64,000 nucleotides of DNA from contig JAEWHR010000116.1 of the NCBI GenBank assembly GCA_023387655.1, positions 1 through 64,000 on the forward strand. Reading direction: 5' to 3'. Shown piece by piece: positions 16,850 to 24,240 of the stretch. The first letter of the stretch is position 1. Each line of letters opens with the position of its first letter. The position numbers and the translations under genes are program-made. Origin of the DNA: Bacillota bacterium. Its GTDB lineage: Bacteria > Bacillota > Clostridia > Lachnospirales > Lachnospiraceae. The notes below the pieces were generated by a model that was given only the letters and a program-made list of their open reading frames with translations, ran no database searches and had not been told where the DNA came from.

Positions 16850-17101
16850 ATGCTTGAATACAAATATGATACGCAATTATTAATTGAAGGAGAAAATCTT
16901 TCAGAGGATGAAATTAACGATTATATTACAAAAAACATGGAAGGCGATTGTTTACTTGCTGTAGGTGATGAAGAATTGATTAAAATTCATTTTCATACAA
17001 ATAAGCCATGGCAGCTACTTGAATACTGTGCTTCCTTAGGAGAAATTTATGATATAGTGATAGAAGATATGGAACGACAGTCAAAAGGACTTCATGGTTA
17101 A
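16850..17101 (+). CDS. Orphan FakA/DegV-type C-terminal domain protein
   Basis: The 83-residue protein resembles one module of YloV/FakA-type proteins. EYKYDTQLLIEGENLSEDEI, GDCLLAVGDEELIKIHFHTNKP and IYDIVIEDM match the pattern of the C-terminal DAK1_2-like domain of fatty-acid kinase A. There the module follows a kinase domain; here it stands alone. AAAGGAG lies before the ATG at 16850, and the upstream in-frame TTG at 16832 is unlikely to be used. It could modulate a fatty-acid kinase encoded elsewhere or be a decayed fragment, although the frame is clean. Confidence 0.65.
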   Translation: MLEYKYDTQLLIEGENLSEDEINDYITKNMEGDCLLAVGDEELIKIHFHTNKPWQLLEYCASLGEIYDIVIEDMERQSKGLHG

Positions 17102-17285
17102 TTAATTTACATCTAGCCAAGGAACTACCTATTGGAGGCAATCTACCTTGTTGGGGTTAGTTAACAAATGTTTTTATATAAGAATCTTTATGAACGATTT
17201 CTGTTATTTATTCTCATTATAATATTTTAATTTTCATCTTTTAATTCTAGTTATTTATTGATATAATAGTTATGCATTATTGCAA

Positions 17286-17329
17286 CCTCCTGGTGATTGT
17301 TTCGTAGACTGGCACTGGGAGGCTTTTTT
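17286..17329 (+). terminator. Intrinsic terminator
   Basis: CCTCCTGGTG (17286-17295) pairs imperfectly with CACTGGGAGG (17313-17322) and is followed by CTTTTTTATT. It lies about 185 bases after the small domain gene, so a short untranslated transcript may end here. Confidence 0.7.
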
Positions 17330-17337
17330 ATTAATAT

Positions 17338-17444
17338 AATAACAATGTTGGGGTAGTGAAATGTTTAATTCAAATAACCCAACATATTCATAGAAGCCAT
17401 TTATTATAAACCCTTATAAAATAATAATGCTGGAGTAGTGAAAT
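17338..17444. repeat. Direct repeat pair in the helicase leader
   Basis: AATAACAATGTTGGGGTAGT at 17338 recurs as AATAATAATGCTGGAGTAGT at 17420, 82 bases apart, and both continue with GAAAT. Cold-inducible DEAD-box genes often have structured leaders, so a regulatory role is possible but only inferred. Confidence 0.45.
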
Positions 17445-17617
17445 AAATTCATGCATCCCAATAATTATTTAAGAACTAAAAATAAAATGCTATAAAATAA
17501 ATTAGTAATTCATAGAACTATGTGTTATACTAGAGGCTATCGAAAAAATAGAAATATAATGAAAATAGAGTCTGATCGCAGATGATAAAATAATTTATAT
17601 TTAGAAGTGGAAGTAGA

Positions 17618-19099
17618 ATGAACTTTAATGAAATGAATTTAATGAAACAATTGTTACAAGCTATTGAGGAGCAAGGCTATGTAGAGCCGTCACCAATTCA
17701 AAAAAAGACGATTCCTCTAGTACTTGCGGGTAAGGATATCCTCGGTTGCGCCCAGACAGGTACTGGAAAAACAGCAGCATTTGCTTTACCTATTATACAA
17801 AATTTATCGAAAGATTCAAGCAGTGGAGTAAGAGCTCTTATTATTACACCAACGAGGGAATTGGCTATTCAGATTTATGAAAGTTTTGAATGTTTTGGAA
17901 AATATACAACACTGAAACAAAGTGTTATTTATGGTGGAGTAGGACAAAGTACTCAAGTCAACTCTTTAAAAGCAGGAGTGGATATTCTAATAGCGACGCC
18001 TGGACGTTTAAATGATTTGATTGGACAAGGTTATATTAAGTTAGATAGTATTAAGATGTTTGTACTAGATGAAGCAGATCAAATGCTTGACATGGGATTT
18101 CTAAATGATATAAAGAAAGTAATAAAATTATTGCCTCAGAAACGTCAAACGTTACTATTTAGCGCAACAATGCCAAAAGAAATAGAATCACTAGCAACTG
18201 GATTACTACATGATCCTGAAATTATTAAAGTGAATCCTGTAACAAGTACAGTTGATTCTATCGAGCAATGTGTTTATTTTGTTGATCGTTTGAACAAAAT
18301 CCCATTATTAACATCTTTAATAAAATCTCAAAAGATGTCAAGTGTGCTTGTATTTACAAGAACAAAACATGGCGCAGATCGTGTAGCGGATAAGCTTAAT
18401 AAGGCAAAAGTAAAGGCACTAGCCATTCATGGAGGAAAAGCACAGAATACAAGACAGAGTGCTCTTAGTGATTTTAAAGAGGGTAAAATCAAAGTTTTGG
18501 TTGCAACTGATATCGCAGCAAGGGGAATTGACATTTCAGAGTTAGCTTATGTGGTAAATTATGATATCCCAAATCAGGCGGAAGTCTACATTCATCGAAT
18601 TGGAAGAACAGGTCGTGCCGGTTTAGGTGGTAATGCAATTAATCTATGTAATATTGATGATCTAGATTATTTAAGAGAAATTGAAAAACATATTGGCAAG
18701 ATAATTCCAGAAATTCCATCGAAGTGGCCAATGTTAATCCTTGAGAAAACGGAAAAGCCAGCAAGAAATCAGAAGATGGGACAAGCTACAAAGGAACCCC
18801 AAGATTTAATGAAGCCTGAAATGAAGATTTTGCTTGACGGAGGAATGAATAATAAACATTCACAGAAGAATGTTGAAGTAAAGAAAGAATCAAATAAAAA
18901 AACAAAATTTTCTAAGAAGAAAGCATCTGCTTTAGGTAATAAAAAGAAATCAACTGCACAGAAAGAGAATTCTACGAAATCTGAAAAGAAATCAACTGGA
19001 CGTAAAGAGAATTTTACGAAATCTGAAAAGAAATCAACTGCTCGTAAAGAGAATTCTATGAATTCGAAAAGAAATCATCTAGTAAAGGAAAGAATGTAA
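17618..19099 (+). CDS. DEAD-box ATP-dependent RNA helicase with repetitive basic tail
   Basis: It unwinds RNA duplexes in ribosome assembly or mRNA turnover. The 493-residue protein has the Q motif (PSPIQKKTIP), motif I AQTGTGKT, PTREL, motif II DEAD, SATMP, ARGIDI and HRIGRTGR, the RhlE/CshA-like core. After about residue 390 the tail is lysine-rich and carries three 14-residue repeats of the form KKSTxxKENSTKSE, encoded by 42-bp tandem repeats. Near 19061 the third repeat lacks one base relative to the others and the frame ends early at 19099. In the alternative frame it continues as EKKSSSKGKN to a stop at 19125. The tail is thus frameshifted; the catalytic core is intact. A perfect terminator follows. 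Confidence 0.9.
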   Translation: MNFNEMNLMKQLLQAIEEQGYVEPSPIQKKTIPLVLAGKDILGCAQTGTGKTAAFALPIIQNLSKDSSSGVRALIITPTRELAIQIYESFECFGKYTTLKQSVIYGGVGQSTQVNSLKAGVDILIATPGRLNDLIGQGYIKLDSIKMFVLDEADQMLDMGFLNDIKKVIKLLPQKRQTLLFSATMPKEIESLATGLLHDPEIIKVNPVTSTVDSIEQCVYFVDRLNKIPLLTSLIKSQKMSSVLVFTRTKHGADRVADKLNKAKVKALAIHGGKAQNTRQSALSDFKEGKIKVLVATDIAARGIDISELAYVVNYDIPNQAEVYIHRIGRTGRAGLGGNAINLCNIDDLDYLREIEKHIGKIIPEIPSKWPMLILEKTEKPARNQKMGQATKEPQDLMKPEMKILLDGGMNNKHSQKNVEVKKESNKKTKFSKKKASALGNKKKSTAQKENSTKSEKKSTGRKENFTKSEKKSTARKENSMNSKRNHLVKERM

Positions 19100-19207
19100 C
19101 TAGCGCATTAAAAAATATTGCATAAAAAATTGAAGGTTTTGTAAGATGACCCAAGCTACTTGAGCTTTGTTATAATTAATTAGTAATTGACACTAAATTT
19201 TCATAGA

Positions 19208-19246
19208 AGCGAACGAAAAACAGGAAATGTTTTTTCGTTCGCTTTT
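19208..19246 (+). terminator. Strong intrinsic terminator after the helicase gene
   Basis: AGCGAACGAAAAA (19208-19220) pairs perfectly with TTTTTCGTTCGCT (19231-19243), and the T-run continues into TTTATA. It ends the helicase transcript and lies inside the open frame of the DUF4180 fragment, showing that the beginning of that frame is not coding. Confidence 0.9.
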
Positions 19247-19489
19247 TATACTGGAAAGAAAATCGAAGAAGCTATCACAGAAGATTTCTTTATTTTAAGC
19301 ACTTGCCTAGCTGATGAGATTCTTCAAAAGTTTATAAATTATGGAGTTAAATTCTCTATCTACGGTGATTTTTCCGGATATAACAGTAAACCCTTAAAAG
19401 ATTTTATATATGAATGTAATAATGGTAAAGATATTTTCTTTACTTCTGATATGAATGATGCAATCAATAAACTTTCAACAGCTCGTTAA
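19247..19489 (+). pseudogene. DUF4180 remnant, N-terminus deleted
   Basis: The segment reading ITEDFFILSTCLADEILQKF, YGVKFSIYGDFS and KPLKDFIYECNNG matches the second half of DUF4180 proteins as I remember them, which are about 115-120 residues long. The first 40-50 residues are missing. The open frame instead runs back through the helicase terminator to a TTG, without a ribosome binding site. The gene is therefore probably dead. Confidence 0.65.
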
Positions 19490-19585
19490 TAGATTATTAT
19501 ATAACATACAATTTAACAGTCACCCAACAAATACTATCTAATAGTATGAATGAAAACAAGGTTTGATTAGTACACCGTTTTTTAG

Positions 19586-19617
19586 GTACCAAGATCAGTT
19601 ATAATAGTTCTTGGTAC
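19586..19617 (+). terminator. Hairpin upstream of the acetyltransferase gene
   Basis: GTACCAAGA (19586-19594) pairs perfectly with TCTTGGTAC (19609-19617), followed by TTCTTTCT. It is probably a weak terminator closing the DUF4180 remnant. Confidence 0.5.
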
Positions 19618-19710
19618 TTCTTTCTAATATAAGCAATGGTATAATTGTAATTGCAGATATTTGCTCATTTGGATTATGGTAAAAAATGATTTACTGAAAG
19701 GGTGATTGCT

Positions 19711-20583
19711 ATGAAAAATATTACAACAAGACAATACAGGTTACTTGCAGATCACATGGATATTTATCAATTTATGCTCGATATTTATGAAATGGATTGG
19801 CGAAATGGGGTACCAGCCCCATTTTTAGAATATGCACTTTCTTCAGATTGGATGGATAAATCCTATACACATCGGAACCGTATTTGGGAGGACCATGGAA
19901 GAATAGTTGCGTTTTGTTTTACTGAAAGTCCTGTTACTGACATTTACTTTAGTTTAAGACCTGGATATGAGGAACTTGCGAATGAGATGGTGGAATATGC
20001 AGATAAAAATATGCCAAACATGGATGGCAGGTTACGACTTGTTATTTATCAAGGACAAGAGGCCATCCTAGAAGCTGCTAAAAAAGCGGGATACCAACAG
20101 AATGGTAGCTATGTTGATATGATTTATAAGTTTGATAAACCCTTGGATTATAAACTTCCAAATGGATTTCGATTTGTGGATCAAGGAAAATATGATATGG
20201 CAAAATGCTTAGAATGTTGCTGGAAAGGATTTGATCATGAAGAAAAGAAAGGACCTTGGAATGGGAATATAGAACCAGGACTACATACAGAACAAGCACC
20301 TCATGCAACAGTACAATATGCCGTGGCTATAGAAAACGAAGCTGGTGAATATGTTTGTTGGGCAGGAATGTGGTGGACGCCAGAAAACCAATTGGCCTAT
20401 ATGGAGCCACTTTGTACTGTACCTAAGTATCGTCATAAAGGTTTGGCTTCAGCAGCATTATCAGAACTTTATCGTAGAATGAAACCATTAGGGGCAACAC
20501 ATATGACAGGTGGCGGAAATAAATTTTATGAAAAGATTGGATATAAACCTATGATTACATGGACGTTTTGGAAGAAAGACTAG
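19711..20583 (+). CDS. GNAT-family N-acetyltransferase
   Basis: This enzyme transfers an acetyl group from acetyl-CoA to an unknown amine. The 290-residue cytosolic protein carries the CoA-binding motif A near the C-terminus: LCTVPKYRHKGLASAALSEL, with the RxxGxA-type loop, followed by GGNKFYEKIGYKP. The length suggests two tandem GNAT-like folds, the first degenerate. AAAGGGTGATTGCT precedes the ATG at 19711; an in-frame GTG at 19702 overlaps that site and is less likely. Single gene; the substrate cannot be inferred. Confidence 0.85.
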   Translation: MKNITTRQYRLLADHMDIYQFMLDIYEMDWRNGVPAPFLEYALSSDWMDKSYTHRNRIWEDHGRIVAFCFTESPVTDIYFSLRPGYEELANEMVEYADKNMPNMDGRLRLVIYQGQEAILEAAKKAGYQQNGSYVDMIYKFDKPLDYKLPNGFRFVDQGKYDMAKCLECCWKGFDHEEKKGPWNGNIEPGLHTEQAPHATVQYAVAIENEAGEYVCWAGMWWTPENQLAYMEPLCTVPKYRHKGLASAALSELYRRMKPLGATHMTGGGNKFYEKIGYKPMITWTFWKKD

Positions 20584-20609
20584 TTTTTAGTTCTATCGTA
20601 GGAACTTCA

Positions 20610-20747
20610 ATGATTCTATATAGCTTTATGGATAAACAATATAGATTAAGTTCTGCAATAGTTATTACAATATTAGCAAGTATTATAATACCAACGCTAT
20701 CTTGGTTTGGTATAAAGTTAAGGAATTCTATTATGAAAAATCGTTAG
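20610..20747 (+). CDS. Possible small membrane protein or fragment
   Basis: From the ATG at 20610 a 45-residue frame encodes one hydrophobic helix (SSAIVITILASIIIPTLSWFGI) with a basic tail. A weak TAGGA lies 6-7 bases upstream. The same frame runs back into the end of the acetyltransferase gene, so it may be the end of a lost membrane protein gene. Low confidence. Confidence 0.3.
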   Translation: MILYSFMDKQYRLSSAIVITILASIIIPTLSWFGIKLRNSIMKNR

Positions 20748-20821
20748 AAATTAGCTAAAAGAATTGGAACAAGTAACTTAGTAAATTGATGCAAATTACC
20801 AAACAATTTCCACTTATAATA

Positions 20822-20856
20822 TTGACTAAACCGATAAAGCATACTATATTAGTATG
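20822..20856 (+). promoter_or_regulatory. SigmaA-type promoter with palindromic operator for the hydrogenase fusion
   Basis: TTGACT (20822-20827) and TATATT (20845-20850) are exactly 17 bases apart, about 40 bases upstream of the start. A perfect 17-bp palindrome, CATACTA-TAT-TAGTATG (20840-20856), covers the -10 box, so a bound repressor would block initiation. It does not match the PerR or Rex consensus that I know. Confidence 0.65.
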
Positions 20857-20887
20857 TGCAATCATTGTCATGATATAAGGAGGAAAG

Positions 20888-22939
20888 ATGAGCAAGCATT
20901 TATCAAAAGAGATCCGAGTTCCGATAGAACTAGAGAATCCATCGATTGAGCGTGATGAAGCTCTATGCGTGAAATGTGGACAGTGTAAGCAAATCTGTAC
21001 GGACTACATAGGTGTACATAACAGCTATACCTTGGAACAAACAAATGATATAGCAGTTTGTATACATTGTGGACAATGTGCAAATGTCTGTCCTGTTTCT
21101 AGTATAACTGAAAAGATGGAATATCAGCATGTTAGGGATGCAATCCGTAATCCAGAAAAGATTGTTATCTTTAATACTTCTCCATCAGTGCGTGTAGCAT
21201 TAGGTGAAGAATTTGGTTTGGAAAAGGGAAGTTTTGTACAAGGAAAGATGGTAGCATTGCTTCGTAAATTAGGTGCGGATTATGTATTAGATACCAATTT
21301 TTCTGCTGATCTAACTATTATGGAAGAAGCTAGTGAGTTAATCGAGAGAGTAACCAAAGGGACAAAACCTTTACCACAATTCACAAGTTGTTGTCCATCC
21401 TGGGTAAAATATGCAGAAATGTATCATCCAGATATGTTAGAACACATATCGACAGCAAAAAGTCCAATAGGTATGCAAGGACCAACGGTTAAAACTTATT
21501 TTGCGAAGAAGATGAATATAAATCCAGAACAGATAATCAATGTAGCGGTGACCCCTTGTACTGCTAAGAAGTATGAGATTCGAAGAGAAGAAATGCATGG
21601 GGCGGCTGATTATCTTGGTATAGAGAATCTTCGAGATATGGATTTTGTTATTACCACGAGAGAATTAGCAAAGTGGGCAAAAGAAGAAGATATCGATTTC
21701 CTTGCCCTTCCAGAATCTGAATATGATCCACTTATGGGAAATGCGTCTGGTGCAGGAGTTATCTTCGGTAATACCGGAGGTGTAATGGAAGCTGCTTTGC
21801 GTACTGCTTATGAATTTATTATGGGACAAGAAGCACCAGCTAGTTTGTTTGAATTACAGCCAGTTAGAGGTATGGAAGATATCCGTGAAGCAACAGTAGA
21901 TATTGGGGACTTGCACCTCAATGTTGCAGTGGTCTATGGAACAGCGAATGCTTCAAAATTAATTGAAAAATTAAAAAATAGTGATAAACAGTACCACTTT
22001 ATCGAAGTTATGACCTGTCCTGGTGGCTGTATCGGTGGTGGCGGTCAGCCAAAGGCAGCTTATGGAGAAGAACAGAGTGTTAGAGAGGAACGAGTGAAAG
22101 GATTGTATCAGAAAGATCAATCAATGAAGCTACGTTCTAGTCATAAAAATGAAGAGATACAGCAATTATATAAAGAATTTTATAAAAAGCCGCTATCTAA
22201 GCTAGCGGAGCAGATGTTGCATACTAAATATCAAGATAAGAGTGAACTATTAGGAGGAAAATTAAAAATGAGTGAAACTAAAACATACCGTTGTACTATA
22301 TGTGGATATATTCATGAAGGAGAGTTAACAGAAGGTTTTGTTTGCCCTGTATGTAAACAACCAGCTTCTAAATTTGAAAGAGTGGAGAATAAGGCATCTA
22401 ATGGCAATATCTATGCTGGAACAAAAACTGAGAAAAATTTAATGGAAGCATTTGCGGGAGAAAGCCAAGCAAGAAATAAATATACTTATTTTGCTAACAT
22501 CGCACAACAAGAAGGATATGACCAGTTATCCGAAATTTTCTTAAAAACAGCTAGAAATGAACAGGAACATGCAAGAATCTGGTACCAAGAACTAGGTAAC
22601 CTTGGATCTACTGCAGAGAATTTATTACATGCTGCTGAAGGTGAGAATTATGAATGGACAGATATGTATGATCGTTTTGCAAAAGAAGCAGAAGAAGAGG
22701 GATTCACTGAGTTGGCAGAGCGTTTCCGTAAAGTTGCTGCAATCGAAAAATCCCACGAAGAGAGATATCGTGCATTATTGAAAAACGTTGAGATGCAGAA
22801 GGTATTTGAAAAAGGGGAAGAAACAATGTGGGAATGCCGTGTATGTGGACATCTAGTAATGGGTAAGAAAGCGCCTGAAGTATGCCCAGTATGCAAATAT
22901 TCTCAAAGCTACTTTGAAGTAAGAAAAGAGAATTATTAA
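20888..22939 (+). CDS. [FeFe]-hydrogenase fused to rubredoxin-rubrerythrin-rubredoxin
   Basis: This single 683-residue chain joins hydrogen metabolism to peroxide reduction. Residues 20-72 hold two [4Fe-4S] sites (Cys 27/30/33/37 and 58/61/64/68). The H-cluster domain has TSCCPSW at 166-172, TPCTAKKYE near 220 and MTCPGGCIGGGGQP near 380. From about 466 comes a rubredoxin-like CxxC...CPVC pair, then a rubrerythrin diiron four-helix domain (NLMEAFAGESQARNKY, ARNEQEHARIW, EKSHEERY), then a second rubredoxin site (CRVCGH...CPVC). H2 oxidation could feed electrons through rubredoxin to the diiron site to reduce H2O2; the reverse role, H2 release, is also possible. AGGAGG precedes the ATG. An internal AGGAGG/ATG at 22268 may yield a separate rubrerythrin. 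Confidence 0.92.
   Translation: MSKHLSKEIRVPIELENPSIERDEALCVKCGQCKQICTDYIGVHNSYTLEQTNDIAVCIHCGQCANVCPVSSITEKMEYQHVRDAIRNPEKIVIFNTSPSVRVALGEEFGLEKGSFVQGKMVALLRKLGADYVLDTNFSADLTIMEEASELIERVTKGTKPLPQFTSCCPSWVKYAEMYHPDMLEHISTAKSPIGMQGPTVKTYFAKKMNINPEQIINVAVTPCTAKKYEIRREEMHGAADYLGIENLRDMDFVITTRELAKWAKEEDIDFLALPESEYDPLMGNASGAGVIFGNTGGVMEAALRTAYEFIMGQEAPASLFELQPVRGMEDIREATVDIGDLHLNVAVVYGTANASKLIEKLKNSDKQYHFIEVMTCPGGCIGGGGQPKAAYGEEQSVREERVKGLYQKDQSMKLRSSHKNEEIQQLYKEFYKKPLSKLAEQMLHTKYQDKSELLGGKLKMSETKTYRCTICGYIHEGELTEGFVCPVCKQPASKFERVENKASNGNIYAGTKTEKNLMEAFAGESQARNKYTYFANIAQQEGYDQLSEIFLKTARNEQEHARIWYQELGNLGSTAENLLHAAEGENYEWTDMYDRFAKEAEEEGFTELAERFRKVAAIEKSHEERYRALLKNVEMQKVFEKGEETMWECRVCGHLVMGKKAPEVCPVCKYSQSYFEVRKENY
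22252..22270 (+). promoter_or_regulatory. Internal ribosome binding site and start inside the hydrogenase fusion
   Basis: AGGAGG at 22252-22257 lies ten bases before an in-frame ATG at 22268, just where the rubredoxin-rubrerythrin part begins (MSETKTYRC). Translation from here would give a free 223-residue rubrerythrin. It looks like the start of an ancestral separate gene kept after fusion. Confidence 0.6.
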
Positions 22940-23015
22940 TCAATAATACCTTCTTATAAAAATTGAGGTGTCTTATTTTCTATTGATAAATTAACGCCAT
23001 CAATTAATTTTATAG

Positions 23016-23053
23016 AAAAATCGAGATTATGAATCTAATCTCGATTTTTCTTA
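23016..23053 (+). terminator. Intrinsic terminator after the hydrogenase gene
   Basis: AAAAATCGAGATTA (23016-23029) pairs perfectly with TAATCTCGATTTTT (23036-23049). With A- and T-runs on both sides it could end transcripts from either direction. Confidence 0.85.
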
Positions 23054-23055
23054 TT

Positions 23056-23269
23056 CTATGTCAAGTCTTAGAGCATGATTTATAAATTTCAGGCCCTATG
23101 CCAAGTTTGAGCATATTTCTTAATTTTTCTTTCTCAATGTCAAGTCTTAGAGCATGATTCATAAATTCAAGCCCTATGTCAAGTCTTAGAGGTTGATTCT
23201 TAGTTTTTAGGCCCTATATCAAGTCTTGTGGTATGATTTTTCTTAATCATGCTCACTGGATATAGAGCT
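23056..23269. repeat. Tandem array of five ~39-bp repeats ending in an inverted-repeat unit
   Basis: The motif CTATGTCAAGTCTTAGAGCA or a variant begins at 23056, 23095, 23135, 23173 and 23213, with periods of 38-40 bases. The last unit continues to ACTGGATATAGAGCT, whose end pairs with the unit start. A single complete copy lies at 9104-9166. There are no spacers, so it is not a CRISPR. It lies between the convergent hydrogenase and PepSY genes. Confidence 0.75.
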
Positions 23270-23313
23270 ATTTTTATTGGTTCTAAATTATTTAAACTGT
23301 ATTTTATAATTTT

Positions 23314-24150
23314 TTAGTTTTCATCTATAGATTCAGAATCCCATTCAATAACATTTCCAGTTTGTGCATCGATTTCAAACTCATACTCTGTGTTATCATA
23401 TTTAATCTCACCCTCGTAGACGTATTTTCCATCTTCCTTATCAAGATTAATTCTGATATGGGAGTCCTTTGCTCCAGGTACTTTTTCTAAAGCAATCTTT
23501 ATTGCTTTAGCTTCGTCGATAATATTGGAAGGGGTAACCTCAGTAGTAGAATTATCATCGTCATCCTTGTCTACATCTATTTCTGAGTCTAAAATTGATC
23601 CAGTTTGTGCATCGATTGTATAATCATACTCTTTATTCGATGAATAGAATTCAATGTCATATTCAGGAGTTTCATCGTCTTTATCTAATTTAATTGAAAA
23701 ATTCTTAATATCAGCTTCTTTTACTTCTGCATCTTCAAGAGCAATCTTTTTTGCTTCTTCCTTACTAATCATTTCAATAGTAGCAGAAGTATTCGAAGAG
23801 TTGTCTTCTTTTTCCTCTTCATGGTCTATCTCATAACTGATGATGTTACCATTAGTAGCATGAATATCGTAGTCGTATTCTTTTGTTTCAACATTAAATT
23901 CAACCTCATAAATAGTTACTCCATCTTCAGTATCAAGTTTAACTTTTAAGTTTGTAGTATCCGCTTCTTTTACACCAGCATGATTTAATGCAATTTCTTT
24001 TGCTTTTTGCTCACTGATGTTTGTCATATTCTCGCTTTTATTTGCTTCTACAGTGGAACTTTCATTTGCATTTGCGATGGTACTAAACCCAATTAGAGCT
24101 CCACCCGCTAAAGTTGCTAATACTAGGGAACTTACTATTTTCTTTTTCAT
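23314..24150 (-). CDS. Secreted protein with three PepSY domains
   Basis: The 278-residue protein has a Sec signal peptide (MKKKIVSSLVLATLAGGALIG..., cleavage near ANA). Three PepSY repeats follow, each with an EAKxIAL helix and ending in YDYxIDAxTGxI. Acidic Glu/Asp/Ser-rich linkers separate them. PepSY domains are thought to inhibit proteases or sense the cell envelope. AAGGAGA precedes the ATG at 24150; the frame is open back to 24192 but has no site there. It lies directly downstream of a two-component system, like the PepSY genes next to Bacillus YkoGH, so it is probably a target or partner of that system. Confidence 0.85.
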   Translation of the reverse strand: MKKKIVSSLVLATLAGGALIGFSTIANANESSTVEANKSENMTNISEQKAKEIALNHAGVKEADTTNLKVKLDTEDGVTIYEVEFNVETKEYDYDIHATNGNIISYEIDHEEEKEDNSSNTSATIEMISKEEAKKIALEDAEVKEADIKNFSIKLDKDDETPEYDIEFYSSNKEYDYTIDAQTGSILDSEIDVDKDDDDNSTTEVTPSNIIDEAKAIKIALEKVPGAKDSHIRINLDKEDGKYVYEGEIKYDNTEYEFEIDAQTGNVIEWDSESIDEN

Positions 24151-24240
24151 ATTATTCTCTCCTTTTATTACTTTTAAATTATTGTTGTGCAACTGATGTT
24201 AATACAATAAAACATCAAGATTAAAAGAAGATTAAAGTTT

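Larger units (their letters stand above)
17102..17617. other. Intergenic region with a terminator and a duplicated hairpin element
   Basis: It contains an intrinsic terminator at 17286-17329. Two copies of a 25-base element (17338-17362 and 17420-17444) lie in the probable leader of the DEAD-box helicase gene. The first copy can pair with a downstream ACCCAACA to form a hairpin. Confidence 0.5.

Noticed and set aside
23056..23269. Possible CRISPR array of 39-bp period
   Set aside because: Units abut with no unique spacers, vary gradually and are not near cas genes; they are simple tandem repeats.
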